A stretch of 64,000 nt of DNA from Paenibacillus xylanexedens (GCF_007680605.1 NZ_VEIO01000002.1:555899-619898), one strand, 5' to 3'; positions 8,227-15,813 are shown, counted from the stretch's first letter. Notes: a model not told the origin generated them from the letters alone. A program made the numbers and translations.

Positions 8227-8624
8227 TACCAATTACAGAAGTGGCTACAGATGAAGAGATTGAAGAGGTCCAGGAACCGGGACTTACTTATTACATTGAT
8301 CCAGTGAAGAAGAGAATAGTTGGAACAGCAGACGGTCTGGAAGCAGTCAAACAGGCCGTTTTTTTGATCCTACAATCGGAGAGATTCGAGTTTTTGATAT
8401 ACAGTACAGACTACGGCACAGAGTCGGTGAGGTTGGTAGGTGCTTCTGCATCTATTATTCGATCTGAACTATCCCGTAGTATTCGTGATGCACTAACACA
8501 GGATGACCGGATATCGAACGTGGTTAATTTCCAAATCAACATCCAAGGGGATACGGCAGATATCAGATTCACAGTGGTAACGATATACGGAAATTTTGAA
8601 CAGGAGGTAACCCGGAATGTATGA
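8223..8624 (+). CDS. xkdS: DUF2634 baseplate wedge protein (XkdS-like, gpW/gp25 type)
   Basis: A 133-residue protein with the gp25-like pattern: an N-terminal YYIDPVKKRIVGTADGLEAVKQAVFLILQSERFEFLIYSTDYG, then a helical RSELSRSIRDALTQDDRISNV and a final beta strand region. This family (DUF2634, XkdS) is a wedge component that joins sheath to baseplate and is always followed by baseplate J. It begins inside the stop of the previous gene (ATGA) and overlaps baseplate J by eight bases. Confidence 0.88.
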   Translation: MIPITEVATDEEIEEVQEPGLTYYIDPVKKRIVGTADGLEAVKQAVFLILQSERFEFLIYSTDYGTESVRLVGASASIIRSELSRSIRDALTQDDRISNVVNFQINIQGDTADIRFTVVTIYGNFEQEVTRNV

Positions 8625-9696
8625 GGATCAAACCTTTGAAAATATATTGGAACGGATGCTAGACCGGGTACCTGATGACCTGGACAAGCGCGAAGGAAGT
8701 ATTATTTACAATGCACTGGCTCCTGCGGCATGGGAGTTAGCTGAGATGTATATTGAATTGGATACTAATATCAACCTTTCATACGCCGATACAGCCACAG
8801 GAGAGTTCCTTACAAGGCGTGCGGCTGAGTTTGGTGTTAACCGTGAACCAGCAACATTCGCACAGCGCAAGGGTCTATTCTATGGTTCTGATGATACGTT
8901 GATAGATGTACCTATTGGTTCACGTTACTCACTTAACGATGTGATCTATACAGTTACCTCAAAGGTTGGACTTGGAACATTCGTTCTAACAGCTGAGACA
9001 GCTGGTATCGTGGGTAATCAGGATTTTGGTCCAATGTTGCCCGTCGATTATGTAGATGGGCTTGTACAGGGAGTATTGGATGAACTAATCAAACCTGGAG
9101 TGGATGAAGAGACGGACGATGCATTAAGAGCACGCTACAGTACGGCTGTAAACGAAAAACCATTTGGCGGTAATGTCGCTGACTACAAGTTTAAAATAAG
9201 CGCCATAGACGGTGTAGGCGGCGTGAAGGTGTACCCAGTATGGCAGGGTGGTGGGACAGTGAAGGTGGCTATCATTGCATCAGGATTTGTTCCTCCATCA
9301 CCAACACTTGTTAACGAGGTACAAACAATCGTTGATCCAGTCACTAACAGTGGACAAGGACTAGGGTTGGCTCCAATAGGTCATCAGGTAACGGTGGTTG
9401 GGGTTACGACAGTGAGCATTAATGTATCCGCCACACTGACACTAGCACCTGATGCAACCATAGGACAAGTTCAACAGGATGTCGAGGATGCAATAAACGC
9501 GTATCTGTTGCTATTGCGACAAGGTTGGGCCAATGAATCAGGGATCATTGTACGGGTCGCGCAGCTTGAATCGCGCATCCTCACCGTACCGGGTGTAGTC
9601 GATGTGATGAACACTCAGGTTAACGGGTCTAGTTCCAATCTAACACTGACAGGCGACCAAATACCTGTGCTCGGGACGGTGACGCTAAATGAATAG
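8617..9696 (+). CDS. xkdT: baseplate J-like protein (XkdT)
   Basis: A 359-residue protein with clear baseplate J features: MLDRVPDDLDKREGSIIYNALAPAAWELAEMY at the start, GEFLTRRAAEFGVNREPA, a beta domain with IGSRYSLNDVIYTV, and then the helical DEETDDALRARYSTAVNEKPFGGNVADYKFKISAIDGVGGVKVYPVW signature. The C-terminal half (VSINVSATLTLAPDATIGQV...LESRILTVPGVVDV) is the usual J end domain. J proteins form the wedges of contractile tail baseplates. Length and position match XkdT. Confidence 0.93.
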   Translation: MYEDQTFENILERMLDRVPDDLDKREGSIIYNALAPAAWELAEMYIELDTNINLSYADTATGEFLTRRAAEFGVNREPATFAQRKGLFYGSDDTLIDVPIGSRYSLNDVIYTVTSKVGLGTFVLTAETAGIVGNQDFGPMLPVDYVDGLVQGVLDELIKPGVDEETDDALRARYSTAVNEKPFGGNVADYKFKISAIDGVGGVKVYPVWQGGGTVKVAIIASGFVPPSPTLVNEVQTIVDPVTNSGQGLGLAPIGHQVTVVGVTTVSINVSATLTLAPDATIGQVQQDVEDAINAYLLLLRQGWANESGIIVRVAQLESRILTVPGVVDVMNTQVNGSSSNLTLTGDQIPVLGTVTLNE

Positions 9697-10270
9697 ACTG
9701 TTGGACTATTTGCCCGAAGTATTGCGAGAGATTGATGATTTCAAGGCGTTGACTGATGCTGAGGTTCCGGAAATGGATGCATTGTCAGATGCAATACAGA
9801 ATTACATGGATGATCAGTTTGTAATGACAGCATCCGTTAATGGCATTAGGCGGCGGGAGAAAATCTTAAAGATACAAGCAGATCCGTCCACTGAACCTCT
9901 TGAGTTCAGACGTAGACGTATTATCAACCGCCAGTCAACTAAACCACCTTTTACTATACGCTGGCTGCAGGAACAATTGGATAGACTCATCGGACCCGGA
10001 ATGGCTGTTGTATCGGTAGACGTGCAACAGTTTATTTTGTATGTCACGACAAATATCGAAAACGCCAACCTCTTTAAAGAGGTTCAGTACACAGTAAGGT
10101 CCGTTAAACCAGCTAACCTGGTCTATCAACAAAATACATCGCTTAATCATCGTATTGGCATTGAACATACAACCAAAAAGCGAAATGTCTCCTGGAATTA
10201 CAAACTGGATGGTTCGTGGAAATTGGGCGAGAAACCATTTGCCACGCTTGGCCCGGAGGTGACGTTATGA
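9689..10270 (+). CDS. xkdU: DUF2313 tail protein (XkdU-like)
   Basis: A 193-residue protein that overlaps baseplate J by eight bases. It starts LLDYLPEVLREIDDFKALTDAEVPEMDALSDAI and has FRRRRIINRQSTKPPFTIRWLQEQLDRLIGPG, the pattern of DUF2313/YmfQ-like proteins, which act with baseplate J as the distal wedge component in Mu and PBSX tails. The C-terminus (NVSWNYKLDGSWKLGEKPFATLG) resembles the fibre-binding strands of the family. The next gene starts within its stop (ATGA). Confidence 0.88.
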   Translation: MNRLLDYLPEVLREIDDFKALTDAEVPEMDALSDAIQNYMDDQFVMTASVNGIRRREKILKIQADPSTEPLEFRRRRIINRQSTKPPFTIRWLQEQLDRLIGPGMAVVSVDVQQFILYVTTNIENANLFKEVQYTVRSVKPANLVYQQNTSLNHRIGIEHTTKKRNVSWNYKLDGSWKLGEKPFATLGPEVTL

Positions 10271-10554
10271 TCGAACAAACATATCTAGCAAGACTTGCAG
10301 ATGTGGTGCAAACCGATATCGCTAAGGTAGTGCTAAACGGGATGATTGAGATTACTCAATTCGAGCAAAAAGCGGTTACGGATTCAACGGTCGCCCTTAA
10401 TTACATCATCCCAGCGACAGCAGTATCGCTTGTGACCACGATTGAGATCAAACGGGCAGATAATTCACGCATTAGTTACAAACCCGTTAATCTCCCTGTT
10501 ACATCCGATACACTCATGCTTGAAACTTTCGAAATAGAAGAGGTGACATCATAA
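10267..10554 (+). CDS. small phage tail protein of unknown function
   Basis: A 95-residue protein whose ATG at 10267 overlaps the XkdU-like stop; GGAGG at 10256-10260 is the ribosome site. An earlier in-frame ATG at 10216 lacks one. The sequence is a single small beta-rich unit (ARLADVVQTDIAKVVLNGMIEITQF ... STVALNYIIPATAVSLVTTIEIKRADNSRISYKPVNL). Genes of this size at this place in Paenibacillus prophages lie between DUF2313 and fibre genes, so a baseplate or fibre-adaptor role is likely. I recognise no family motif. Its stop overlaps the next gene. Confidence 0.7.
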   Translation: MIEQTYLARLADVVQTDIAKVVLNGMIEITQFEQKAVTDSTVALNYIIPATAVSLVTTIEIKRADNSRISYKPVNLPVTSDTLMLETFEIEEVTS

Positions 10555-10817
10555 TGGCAAGAACAGATTGGACGATGGAAGACTATTTTAAAGCGAACAA
10601 TATGAACGAACTTGGCGAAGAGATTAACCAATTGCGTACAGATGTGGACAACATCGAAATCCCACCAGCATCATTAACAACTGCAGGTATCACTCGTCTA
10701 TCCAACAGTACAACTGGTGTATCCGAAACGGTCGCGGCAACGGAAAAGGCTGTAAGTGATGCTCTCACTCAGGCTATAGCTTATGTAGATCAAGAAAACC
10801 TATGGGGGGCGTTATAG
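10554..10817 (+). CDS. short tail-fibre-like protein
   Basis: An 87-residue protein. The first 40 residues are helical (MEDYFKANNMNELGEEINQLRTDVDNIE). The second half, TTAGITRLSNSTTGVSETVAATEKAVSDAL, matches the repeat of phage side-tail-fibre proteins, where similar units (AATPKAV type) are repeated along the shaft. Here only one unit remains, so this is either a short fibre stub or an adaptor. Overlaps on both sides place it in the tail operon. Confidence 0.72.
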   Translation: MARTDWTMEDYFKANNMNELGEEINQLRTDVDNIEIPPASLTTAGITRLSNSTTGVSETVAATEKAVSDALTQAIAYVDQENLWGAL

Positions 10818-11132
10818 ATGGCTACAGTTCCAAAACGGTTATATAAAGGTTCCTTAACTAATCAAACTGCGTTAACTGTTTATACAGTGCCTACTAATAC
10901 AACTACTATGGTTAAGGCAGTGACTATATGTAACGGAGGCTCAACTACTAATCAGTTCAGCCTTTTTTTCGCTGGTGTTGCAGTAATAGGCAGTCATGTG
11001 ATTAAAGCTAATGACACTATAACAATCCCATTTTTGGATCAGCTTTTATTGAGCGGTGAAACAATAGTTGCTCAATTAGGCGCATCCTCTCCAAGTATTC
11101 ATCTTTATATCAGTGGTAAAGAGGTGACGTAA
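10818..11132 (+). CDS. small beta-rich tail protein, unknown
   Basis: A 104-residue protein starting directly after the previous stop; GGGGGGC at 10804-10810 is the ribosome site. It is rich in Thr/Ser and hydrophobic alternation (LTNQTALTVYTVPTNTTTMVKAVTICNGG, NDTITIPFLDQLLLSGETIVAQLG), suggesting a single beta-sandwich, as found in phage fibre-tip or decoration proteins. It lies between a fibre-like gene and another beta-rich protein. A host-contact role is inferred from position and composition only. Confidence 0.68.
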   Translation: MATVPKRLYKGSLTNQTALTVYTVPTNTTTMVKAVTICNGGSTTNQFSLFFAGVAVIGSHVIKANDTITIPFLDQLLLSGETIVAQLGASSPSIHLYISGKEVT

Positions 11133-11581
11133 TGCCTACTTTAGATGACTTCTCACTTGATAATTTCGGTTTGGGTGGTGCGGATGGTAAAGTTAACTAC
11201 GCAAGTGGTTCGTATACCGTCACCACCGCGACTAGAACATTTTTAAGGGAAAGTAATACCGTACAAACTTATAGATACGTACTCGCAGGAGGATTACCTT
11301 TCAGGCCGAAGAAAATTATTATTCGCGTCCCTCCTTCACAAGTCCTAATGCCAACAATTTATGATTTTAACACAAGAAAAGCAAGCCCTACTACTGCCGG
11401 AACTAATTACAATCATTGTTTTCTTAATGGCGGAGACTTCGGACAAATAATTGCCTATCGAACGTTTGAATATATTAATGGGATACAGTCTGCTAGTTAC
11501 GCTGGGGTATCCGATGATTCTTTTATATTACCCGTAGATGCATCTGCTGGTGACGTTGTAACTTGGGAAGCATACGGTTGA
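11132..11581 (+). CDS. beta-rich phage structural protein, unknown
   Basis: A 149-residue protein that overlaps the preceding stop by one base (GAGGTGA ribosome site just upstream). It has short beta segments with aromatic residues (YASGSYTVTTATRTFLRES, YRYVLAGGLPFRPKKIIIRVP) and ends VDASAGDVVTWEAYG, a pattern seen in receptor-binding or fibre-tip domains. It is the last gene of the tail block; a 62-base gap follows before the lysis genes. I do not recognise the family. Confidence 0.68.
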   Translation: MPTLDDFSLDNFGLGGADGKVNYASGSYTVTTATRTFLRESNTVQTYRYVLAGGLPFRPKKIIIRVPPSQVLMPTIYDFNTRKASPTTAGTNYNHCFLNGGDFGQIIAYRTFEYINGIQSASYAGVSDDSFILPVDASAGDVVTWEAYG

Positions 11582-11643
11582 GGTATAGAGATAAACACAA
11601 TTTAACACAGTGTCACAATATATAGAGATAGGGGAGCGAGGGG

Positions 11644-11910
11644 ATGAACTGGTTGGACGACCTTAAAGAAGTTCTTCCGCTGGCTGAAAAATACGGTTTG
11701 GCCTTGGTGTTAATGTTCGTGCTTTTAGGCGTGTGCATTTATTTGGTGAGGTCAGCTATAAATGATGCCAGAAAAGAGAGAGACGAGGCACAAGAACAAC
11801 TTCACAAACTAACTGAGAAAATGAATGCGGAGCGTGAAAAGTTTATGGAGCCGTTGCTGAATATGGTTAATAATTTAAAAAAGGATTCTGACGAGGATCG
11901 AGGAGGCTGA
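11644..11910 (+). CDS. small membrane protein with coiled coil, lysis region
   Basis: An 88-residue protein. One membrane segment (about residues 17-37, LALVLMFVLLGVCIYLVRSAI) is followed by a long charged coiled coil (NDARKERDEAQEQLHKLTEKMNAEREKF). Single-span plus coiled-coil architecture at the start of a phage lysis block resembles BhlA/XhlA-type accessory holin proteins, but the match is only architectural. GGGGAGCGAGGGG precedes the ATG. It forms a compact run with the next two small genes and the endolysin. Confidence 0.65.
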   Translation: MNWLDDLKEVLPLAEKYGLALVLMFVLLGVCIYLVRSAINDARKERDEAQEQLHKLTEKMNAEREKFMEPLLNMVNNLKKDSDEDRGG

Positions 11911-11915
11911 AACCC

Positions 11916-12128
11916 GTGATATTGAAATGGATTAAACGGTTACTCCCGACTGGTCAAGATAGAGAGAAAGAGAGGGAGCAGCTCCAAGCAGTGAAGCATA
12001 AAGCATCCTTAGCGATGCAACGCTACAGCGAGTGCTCTACGGAGATCAAGTCGAAAATCGAGCAAAACCATTTTGCGCGTTACCTGGTCTATGAAAAAGG
12101 GGGGAGCACGGAGCATGCACACAATTGA
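11916..12128 (+). CDS. small phage protein, unknown
   Basis: A 70-residue basic protein with a GTG start at 11916, ten bases after AGGAGG (11901-11906). Its sequence (ILKWIKRLLPTGQDREKEREQLQAVKHKASLAMQRYSECSTEIKSKIEQNHFARY) is an amphipathic N-terminal helix followed by a coiled coil. No family is recognised. The gene overlaps the next membrane protein gene by 14 bases, so the two are probably translated together. Confidence 0.58.
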   Translation: MILKWIKRLLPTGQDREKEREQLQAVKHKASLAMQRYSECSTEIKSKIEQNHFARYLVYEKGGSTEHAHN

Positions 12129-12507
12129 TATGATCTTACTTACATTGTATTTCATCGGGGCCATTGCAGGCGTGTATAACCTATTAGCACACGGAAGATA
12201 TTTTAAAGAACGATTTAAATCGGGTGTTGTCAGCGCATTTATGCTGGCAATGCTCTTTTTTTTGGGTGCATACACATTCAAGATGGTCATTGCCATTTGG
12301 ATACGCTTGAGCACGTCTCTAACGGGTCGTGGGGCTGTTCTGGAAGCCATACAGTCTTACGCATGGACCATTGCCATGTTCGGCACCACAGCAGGTCTCG
12401 TGATTCTGTCTATCCTAACTTATACGAAGCGCTATGACCTGTTTGTATATTTGCGGAAGATTGATAAGAAGGGGGAACCGGACGATGTTGACTCTGGAGC
12501 AAGTTAA
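12115..12507 (+). CDS. small membrane protein with three spans, lysis region
   Basis: A 130-residue protein, start chosen at the ATG 12115 after GGGGGGAGCACGGAGC; an upstream ATG at 12073 lies inside the previous gene. Three hydrophobic spans are visible: residues 5-22 (DMILLTLYFIGAIAGVYN), 37-62 and 83-104 (TIAMFGTTAGLVILSIL), with a charged C-terminal tail. Similar small membrane proteins occur beside phage endolysins. A holin or antiholin function is possible but unproven. It overlaps the endolysin start by 23 bases. Confidence 0.6.
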   Translation: MHTIDMILLTLYFIGAIAGVYNLLAHGRYFKERFKSGVVSAFMLAMLFFLGAYTFKMVIAIWIRLSTSLTGRGAVLEAIQSYAWTIAMFGTTAGLVILSILTYTKRYDLFVYLRKIDKKGEPDDVDSGAS

Positions 12508-13300
12508 AGCTAAATCCCAAACTCGTTTGGCTGGAGTACATCCAGTCATTCGGCAACTGGGAGAAGAACTTATTGCACGTTGTTATAACCGAGGGGTGTG
12601 GATCGTTATCACTCAAGGGTTACGGACCTATGCCGAGCAGGACGCCTTGTATGCTCAGGGACGGACGGTTTTATACGATTCAAAAGGTAAAAAGTTATCG
12701 GTTGTAACGAAGGTAAAGGGTGGGTACTCCATTCACAACTTCGGCTTCGCGTTGGATTTTGCTCTGCTTTTAAAAGACGGGAAATCAGTATCTTGGGACA
12801 CACTGCGTGATGATGATAAAGATTCTTTACCCGACTGGTCCGAAGTGGTAGAAGAGGCCAAGAAAATCGGATTCGAGTGGGGTGGAGATTGGCGCAGTTT
12901 CGTAGACATGCCACACCTACAGATGGTTTTCGGCCTGACGACAGCACAGTTTCGTGCAGGTAAGAGGCCAACACAAACGCAATTGGATGCCGCATTATCA
13001 AAAATAAAAAAAGCTACAACATCAAAGGAGGCCGAACCCATGACAGCAGAAGAAAAGAAGGAGTTTGAACAGCTTAAGGCGGACGTGAAAGCACTCCAGA
13101 AGCGTGTAAACATTAACGGTGACCAAACACCACCAGAAGCATATCACAAGGCATTGGAGGCGGCTAAGGCTGTAGGGGCCATTACAACTACGAACGACAA
13201 GGATCAATCTTATTTGAAAGTGATCCAAACTCTATACAACGCCGGTTTCTTGGAACCTAAATTTATTGAAATGGTCAGATCATACAAAGGGAAGGTGTAA
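12485..13300 (+). CDS. endolysin, M15 family L-Ala-D-Glu/D-Ala peptidase
   Basis: A 271-residue peptidoglycan peptidase. The catalytic domain (residues 1-165) starts with the LTLEQVKAKSQTRLAGVHP region of VanY/CwlK-like enzymes and has the zinc motif HxxGxAxD (H84, G87, A89, D91), plus the third ligand H144 in DMPHLQM. It would cut stem peptides during lysis. A linker is followed by a C-terminal helical domain (residues 180-271, ending NAGFLEPKFIEMVRSYKGKV) of unknown role, perhaps wall binding. GGGGGAACC precedes the ATG at 12485; an earlier in-frame start at 12434 lacks a ribosome site. The LLH holin follows. Confidence 0.9.
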   Translation: MLTLEQVKAKSQTRLAGVHPVIRQLGEELIARCYNRGVWIVITQGLRTYAEQDALYAQGRTVLYDSKGKKLSVVTKVKGGYSIHNFGFALDFALLLKDGKSVSWDTLRDDDKDSLPDWSEVVEEAKKIGFEWGGDWRSFVDMPHLQMVFGLTTAQFRAGKRPTQTQLDAALSKIKKATTSKEAEPMTAEEKKEFEQLKADVKALQKRVNINGDQTPPEAYHKALEAAKAVGAITTTNDKDQSYLKVIQTLYNAGFLEPKFIEMVRSYKGKV

Positions 13301-13303
13301 ACG

Positions 13304-13747
13304 ATGAACGAAATAATTCAACCTATTGTAACGAACGCACTTATCACAGTGGCGTGCTTGTTGGTGGTAATGCTGTTTATATTCCTAGTTAAAGAGTGGC
13401 GTCAACTTGGCGCGTGGATCGCGGCGCGGAAAGCGGCGGCAGAAGCAAGGTCCGCTGAATCCATCCAGAACGCATTATGGAGTGTAGCGCAGGAAGCCTA
13501 CGCTAAGGCTGAGGCGGCACTGGGTGATTTGGCTGGATCAGATAAGATGGACATTGCGTTAAATTATGCAGTGAATCGTCTGAGGGCATTGGGTATTATG
13601 GTTACTGCAGATGAGATCCGGGCGAAGATACAGGAGGCGTGGGTTAAGTTGGACAAGATACCTAAGCAACAAGCTGCATCAGTAGCGAGTAAAGAAGTAG
13701 TAGCCGAGCTTATTAAAAAGGAAATAGATGAAGCTGTACAGAGATAA
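13304..13747 (+). CDS. phage holin, LLH family
   Basis: A 147-residue protein. One N-terminal membrane span (residues 7-30, IVTNALITVACLLVVMLFIFLV) is followed by an alanine-rich helical domain with AEARSAESIQNALWSVAQEAYAKAEAALGDLAGSDKMDIALNYAVNRLRALGI, the pattern of the phage LLH holin family. Holins form the membrane lesion that releases or activates the endolysin. It lies four bases after the endolysin stop. It is the last gene of the structural and lysis operon; what follows is A/T-rich and differently organised. Confidence 0.85.
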   Translation: MNEIIQPIVTNALITVACLLVVMLFIFLVKEWRQLGAWIAARKAAAEARSAESIQNALWSVAQEAYAKAEAALGDLAGSDKMDIALNYAVNRLRALGIMVTADEIRAKIQEAWVKLDKIPKQQAASVASKEVVAELIKKEIDEAVQR

Positions 13748-13961
13748 AGATTGATTAATACGCAAATAGGAAGTATGTAAACTTTGCTTAACGGTCATTG
13801 CTACGTTAAAATAACGTAATTACTAAAAATATTGTCGAATTATTAAGGAAAGTTGAAAAGTTCACAATTCAAAAGAAGGAATTCGGTACCTTGATGTAGA
13901 AAGTTGTGTTTAATTTTCTTAAAATTAAATACAACTGATACATTAGGGAGGTTATTTTCTT
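13748..13961 (+). promoter_or_regulatory. A/T-rich gap between lysis genes and the toxin cassette
   Basis: About 210 bases with no gene and a sharp drop in G+C. It holds inverted-repeat-like blocks (ACGTTAAAATAACGT at 13804-13818 is a near-perfect palindrome, and TTTAATTTTCTTAAAATTAAA lies at 13908-13928), a typical setting for a toxin-antitoxin promoter and autorepression operator. GGGAGG at 13946-13951 is a strong ribosome site for the short leader frame at 13962. Exact promoter boxes are not certain. Confidence 0.45.
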
Positions 13962-14012
13962 ATGAAAAACTCAACAATGTATCTTTTTTTATTGGGCAAG
14001 GTGGAAAAGTGA
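13962..14012 (+). CDS. 16-residue leader frame overlapping the toxin start
   Basis: An ATG at 13962 sits ten bases after GGGAGG. It opens a 16-codon frame (MKNSTMYLFLLGKVEK) whose TGA at 14010-14012 overlaps the GTG toxin start at 14009. It contains seven consecutive T (13984-13990), forming an in-phase T TTT TTA heptamer at 13985-13991. A -1 slip there, or a single-T insertion, would fuse the leader to the toxin frame (continuing IGQGGKVKKYY). So the leader either couples toxin translation, is a programmed frameshift site, or is a homopolymer on/off switch. Confidence 0.5.
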   Translation: MKNSTMYLFLLGKVEK

Positions 14013-14536
14013 AGAAATATTACTTAAATCTTTACCACGGAACTAATGAGTCTTGTTCTAAGCAAATTCTTGAATCTGGATTTAAATTACCTACTCCGAA
14101 AAGAGATGATCATTGGTTAGGAGAAGGAGTTTATTTTTTCAGAGAAGATGAAGATCAGGCAAGGATATGGGGGCAAAACAGGTACAAAGGTGAAAAAAGT
14201 AAGGCTGTTGTTTTAGAAGCAAACGTGACAATCAATGCAGAAAATTATTTAGACCTTGATTCCCGTTCTGGTCTTGCATATTTCAAGGAACATACCGATA
14301 ACATTGAACATACACTAGAAACTAACGGATATAAATTAAAATCGGATAATCCTAATAAAATGAGACATTTAGCATGCGGAATGTTACCTGTAGATTACAA
14401 AGTAATTAAAAGGACATTTGAAGGGAACTCTTCATTTGATTATCACGAATCACTTATGATGATGAAGTTGAAATTAAACGGAGTACAAGTTTGCATCCGC
14501 GACGTTTCGGTTATACAAGAAGTTAAGGCAGTTTAA
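14009..14536 (+). CDS. ADP-ribosyltransferase-fold toxin, CmdT-like candidate
   Basis: A 175-residue protein from the GTG at 14009. The first strand LYHGTNESCSKQILESGF (H10, G11, T12) and the block WLGEGVYFFREDEDQARIWG (Y42) match the opening motifs of PARP/diphtheria-type ADP-ribosyltransferases. The third catalytic position is probably Q160 in VQVCIRD, as in related families. No signal peptide is present, so it acts in the cytoplasm. It stands first in a toxin, antitoxin, SecB-like chaperone row, the arrangement of the CmdTAC anti-phage system, whose toxin modifies mRNA. Start uncertainty: AAGGTGG lies only four bases before the GTG, and a better ribosome site serves the leader at 13962. 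The ART fold is well supported; target and activity are inferred. Confidence 0.72.
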   Translation: MKKYYLNLYHGTNESCSKQILESGFKLPTPKRDDHWLGEGVYFFREDEDQARIWGQNRYKGEKSKAVVLEANVTINAENYLDLDSRSGLAYFKEHTDNIEHTLETNGYKLKSDNPNKMRHLACGMLPVDYKVIKRTFEGNSSFDYHESLMMMKLKLNGVQVCIRDVSVIQEVKAV

Positions 14537-14551
14537 AAAGGGGTGTATGGC

Positions 14552-14842
14552 GTGAGCAATATTGATATTGAAAAAATGATAACGTTGGCGAAAGAACTAG
14601 GTATCGAAGTTCAGGAAAACAGTGATAACCCAGGTTTATTTCTTGAAAAGGACGGCGTAGAAGAAAAAATAAATCTGTATGATATTTTTCATTTTGAACA
14701 AGAATACAACGATGAACTTGTTTTAACCGTTGAACCTATAAAAGTTGAGAAGGAACTAAAAGGTGCTTCTCAATCTAAAAGAAGTTTTTGTAAAGTGGAT
14801 GAAAAATTGTTTTTGTTTGATTCAATGAGCGAGGTGGCATAG
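14552..14842 (+). CDS. candidate antitoxin of the toxin-antitoxin-chaperone cassette
   Basis: A 96-residue acidic protein (start GTG 14552, eight bases after AAAAAGGGG; GTG 14543 is an alternative). It begins SNIDIEKMITLAKELGIEVQEN, then GLFLEKDGVEEKINLYDIFHFEQEY, and ends with a hydrophobic, basic tail (KRSFCKVDEKLFLFDSMSEVA). I recognise no DNA-binding motif. The middle position between an ART-like toxin and a SecB-like chaperone is where the antitoxin sits in CmdTAC and other TAC systems. The C-terminal tail could be the chaperone-addiction segment. Both roles are inferred from context. Confidence 0.6.
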   Translation: MSNIDIEKMITLAKELGIEVQENSDNPGLFLEKDGVEEKINLYDIFHFEQEYNDELVLTVEPIKVEKELKGASQSKRSFCKVDEKLFLFDSMSEVA

Positions 14843-14845
14843 TAT

Positions 14846-15262
14846 TTGAAAGCTGCTATTCAATTTATGGGTTATAAAATTTTAAAAATTTCTTTCCAAA
14901 ACAACTTATCTCACGGGAGGGAGCCGCAAGAAATTGACGGAATCTCACTAGGGCATGAAGTAAAAATAAGTGCGAACAAAATTGTTGTTGACATTGATTG
15001 CAGTATAGGTGAAGAAAACGCAGATGATTCGGTTTATGTAAGTGTCATGCTACAGGGATATTTCGGCCTTGATTATGAGAAAACAGGAGCATTCGATGAG
15101 GGTACACTGAGAGATATTTGCACAAGAAACACTCTATCAATATTATTCCCATATCTAAGAAGTGTTATTTCTAATGTAACTTTGAATGCAAATATCGACC
15201 CAATTATAATACCTACAATCAATGTAAATGCTCTTATTGATAATCAAGACGATCTTACATAA
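14846..15262 (+). CDS. SecB-like chaperone of a toxin-antitoxin-chaperone system
   Basis: A 138-residue protein with a TTG start at 14846, eight bases after GAGGTGG. The N-terminal half has SecB-like beta strands (YKILKISFQNNL, HEVKISANKIVVDIDCSI, DSVYVSVMLQGYFGLDY). The C-terminal block LSILFPYLRSVISNVT ... PIIIPTINVNALI is the SecB signature (LFPYAR..I......P...P.NF.AL). Firmicutes normally lack SecB, so a lone SecB homologue next to a toxin and a small protein points to a TAC chaperone that folds and stabilises the antitoxin. It lies three bases after the antitoxin stop. The family call is good; function is inferred. Confidence 0.78.
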   Translation: MKAAIQFMGYKILKISFQNNLSHGREPQEIDGISLGHEVKISANKIVVDIDCSIGEENADDSVYVSVMLQGYFGLDYEKTGAFDEGTLRDICTRNTLSILFPYLRSVISNVTLNANIDPIIIPTINVNALIDNQDDLT

Positions 15263-15307
15263 GTAACTATGTCACTTTAAATTTTTATCTAACAGAATAA
15301 GATAAAA

Positions 15308-15345
15308 CAAAAAAAGCAGGAGGTGTAACCTCGCTGCTCTTTTTC
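15308..15345. terminator. bidirectional intrinsic terminator
   Basis: AGCAG-G-AGGT (15315-15324) pairs with ACCT-C-CTGCT (15328-15338, one bulged G), flanked by an A-run on the left and T-run on the right. It ends the toxin cassette from the left and the minus-strand nuclease gene from the right. Confidence 0.82.
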
Positions 15346-15794
15346 TATTCAAATATAAATTCTACTAATGTTCCGTCCGGATATTCCTCTAATTGATTTC
15401 CTACCCAGCTGCCGGCCCCGCGATTGTCTGATGGACTTATGTATTCGATATCTGCACCTTCTCCACCTTCTGCACACATTGCCATGGGCCATTCATCGCG
15501 GTCATATCCTTTCTTGGTTTCTACGCCTCTCAGTGACAGTTTACGGTTGTTTTCCGCTCCATCCCTATCAATGGTGCATGTATTTGGATGACCACTTTCT
15601 ATGGCGTCCTGGATGTGTTTGGCTGTCTCTGGATATCGATCTGAAGGGAATACGATCTGTACAGTTGAACTCTGATCCTGTTGTGTTACAGGAGTTGATT
15701 CATCTGGTTTAACCTCAGTCGCTTTGTTACCCCAGTTTAAAATTGAAACTACTATGATGGCGGCGATAGCTATTGTTACAAGCATTTTCTTCAA
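15345..15794 (-). CDS. NucA/NucB-family deoxyribonuclease, membrane-anchored or secreted
   Basis: A 149-residue protein with a TTG start at 15794, eight bases after GGAGG. Residues 1-20 form a signal peptide or anchor ([16 protein letters not shown]). The mature part contains the NucB nuclease motifs: [35 protein letters not shown] and the final LVEFIF. NucB is a non-specific DNase of Bacillus that degrades extracellular DNA; in competence NucA cuts DNA on uptake. It is first in the terminator direction of a minus-strand group with two small phage proteins and faces the toxin cassette. Whether it belongs to the phage or was captured is unclear. Confidence 0.85.
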   Translation of the reverse strand: MKKMLVTIAIAAIIVVSILNWGNKATEVKPDESTPVTQQDQSSTVQIVFPSDRYPETAKHIQDAIESGHPNTCTIDRDGAENNRKLSLRGVETKKGYDRDEWPMAMCAEGGEGADIEYISPSDNRGAGSWVGNQLEEYPDGTLVEFIFE

Positions 15795-15813
15795 TTCTCT
15801 AACCTCCCATTTA

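Noticed and set aside
13904..14008. Upstream extension of the ART-like toxin frame to 13904
   Set aside because: No ribosome site, and the strong ribosome site nearby serves a different frame at 13962.
14009..14536. DarT-type DNA ADP-ribosyltransferase with DarG antitoxin
   Set aside because: The neighbour lacks a macrodomain, and a SecB-like third gene fits a chaperone-type system instead.
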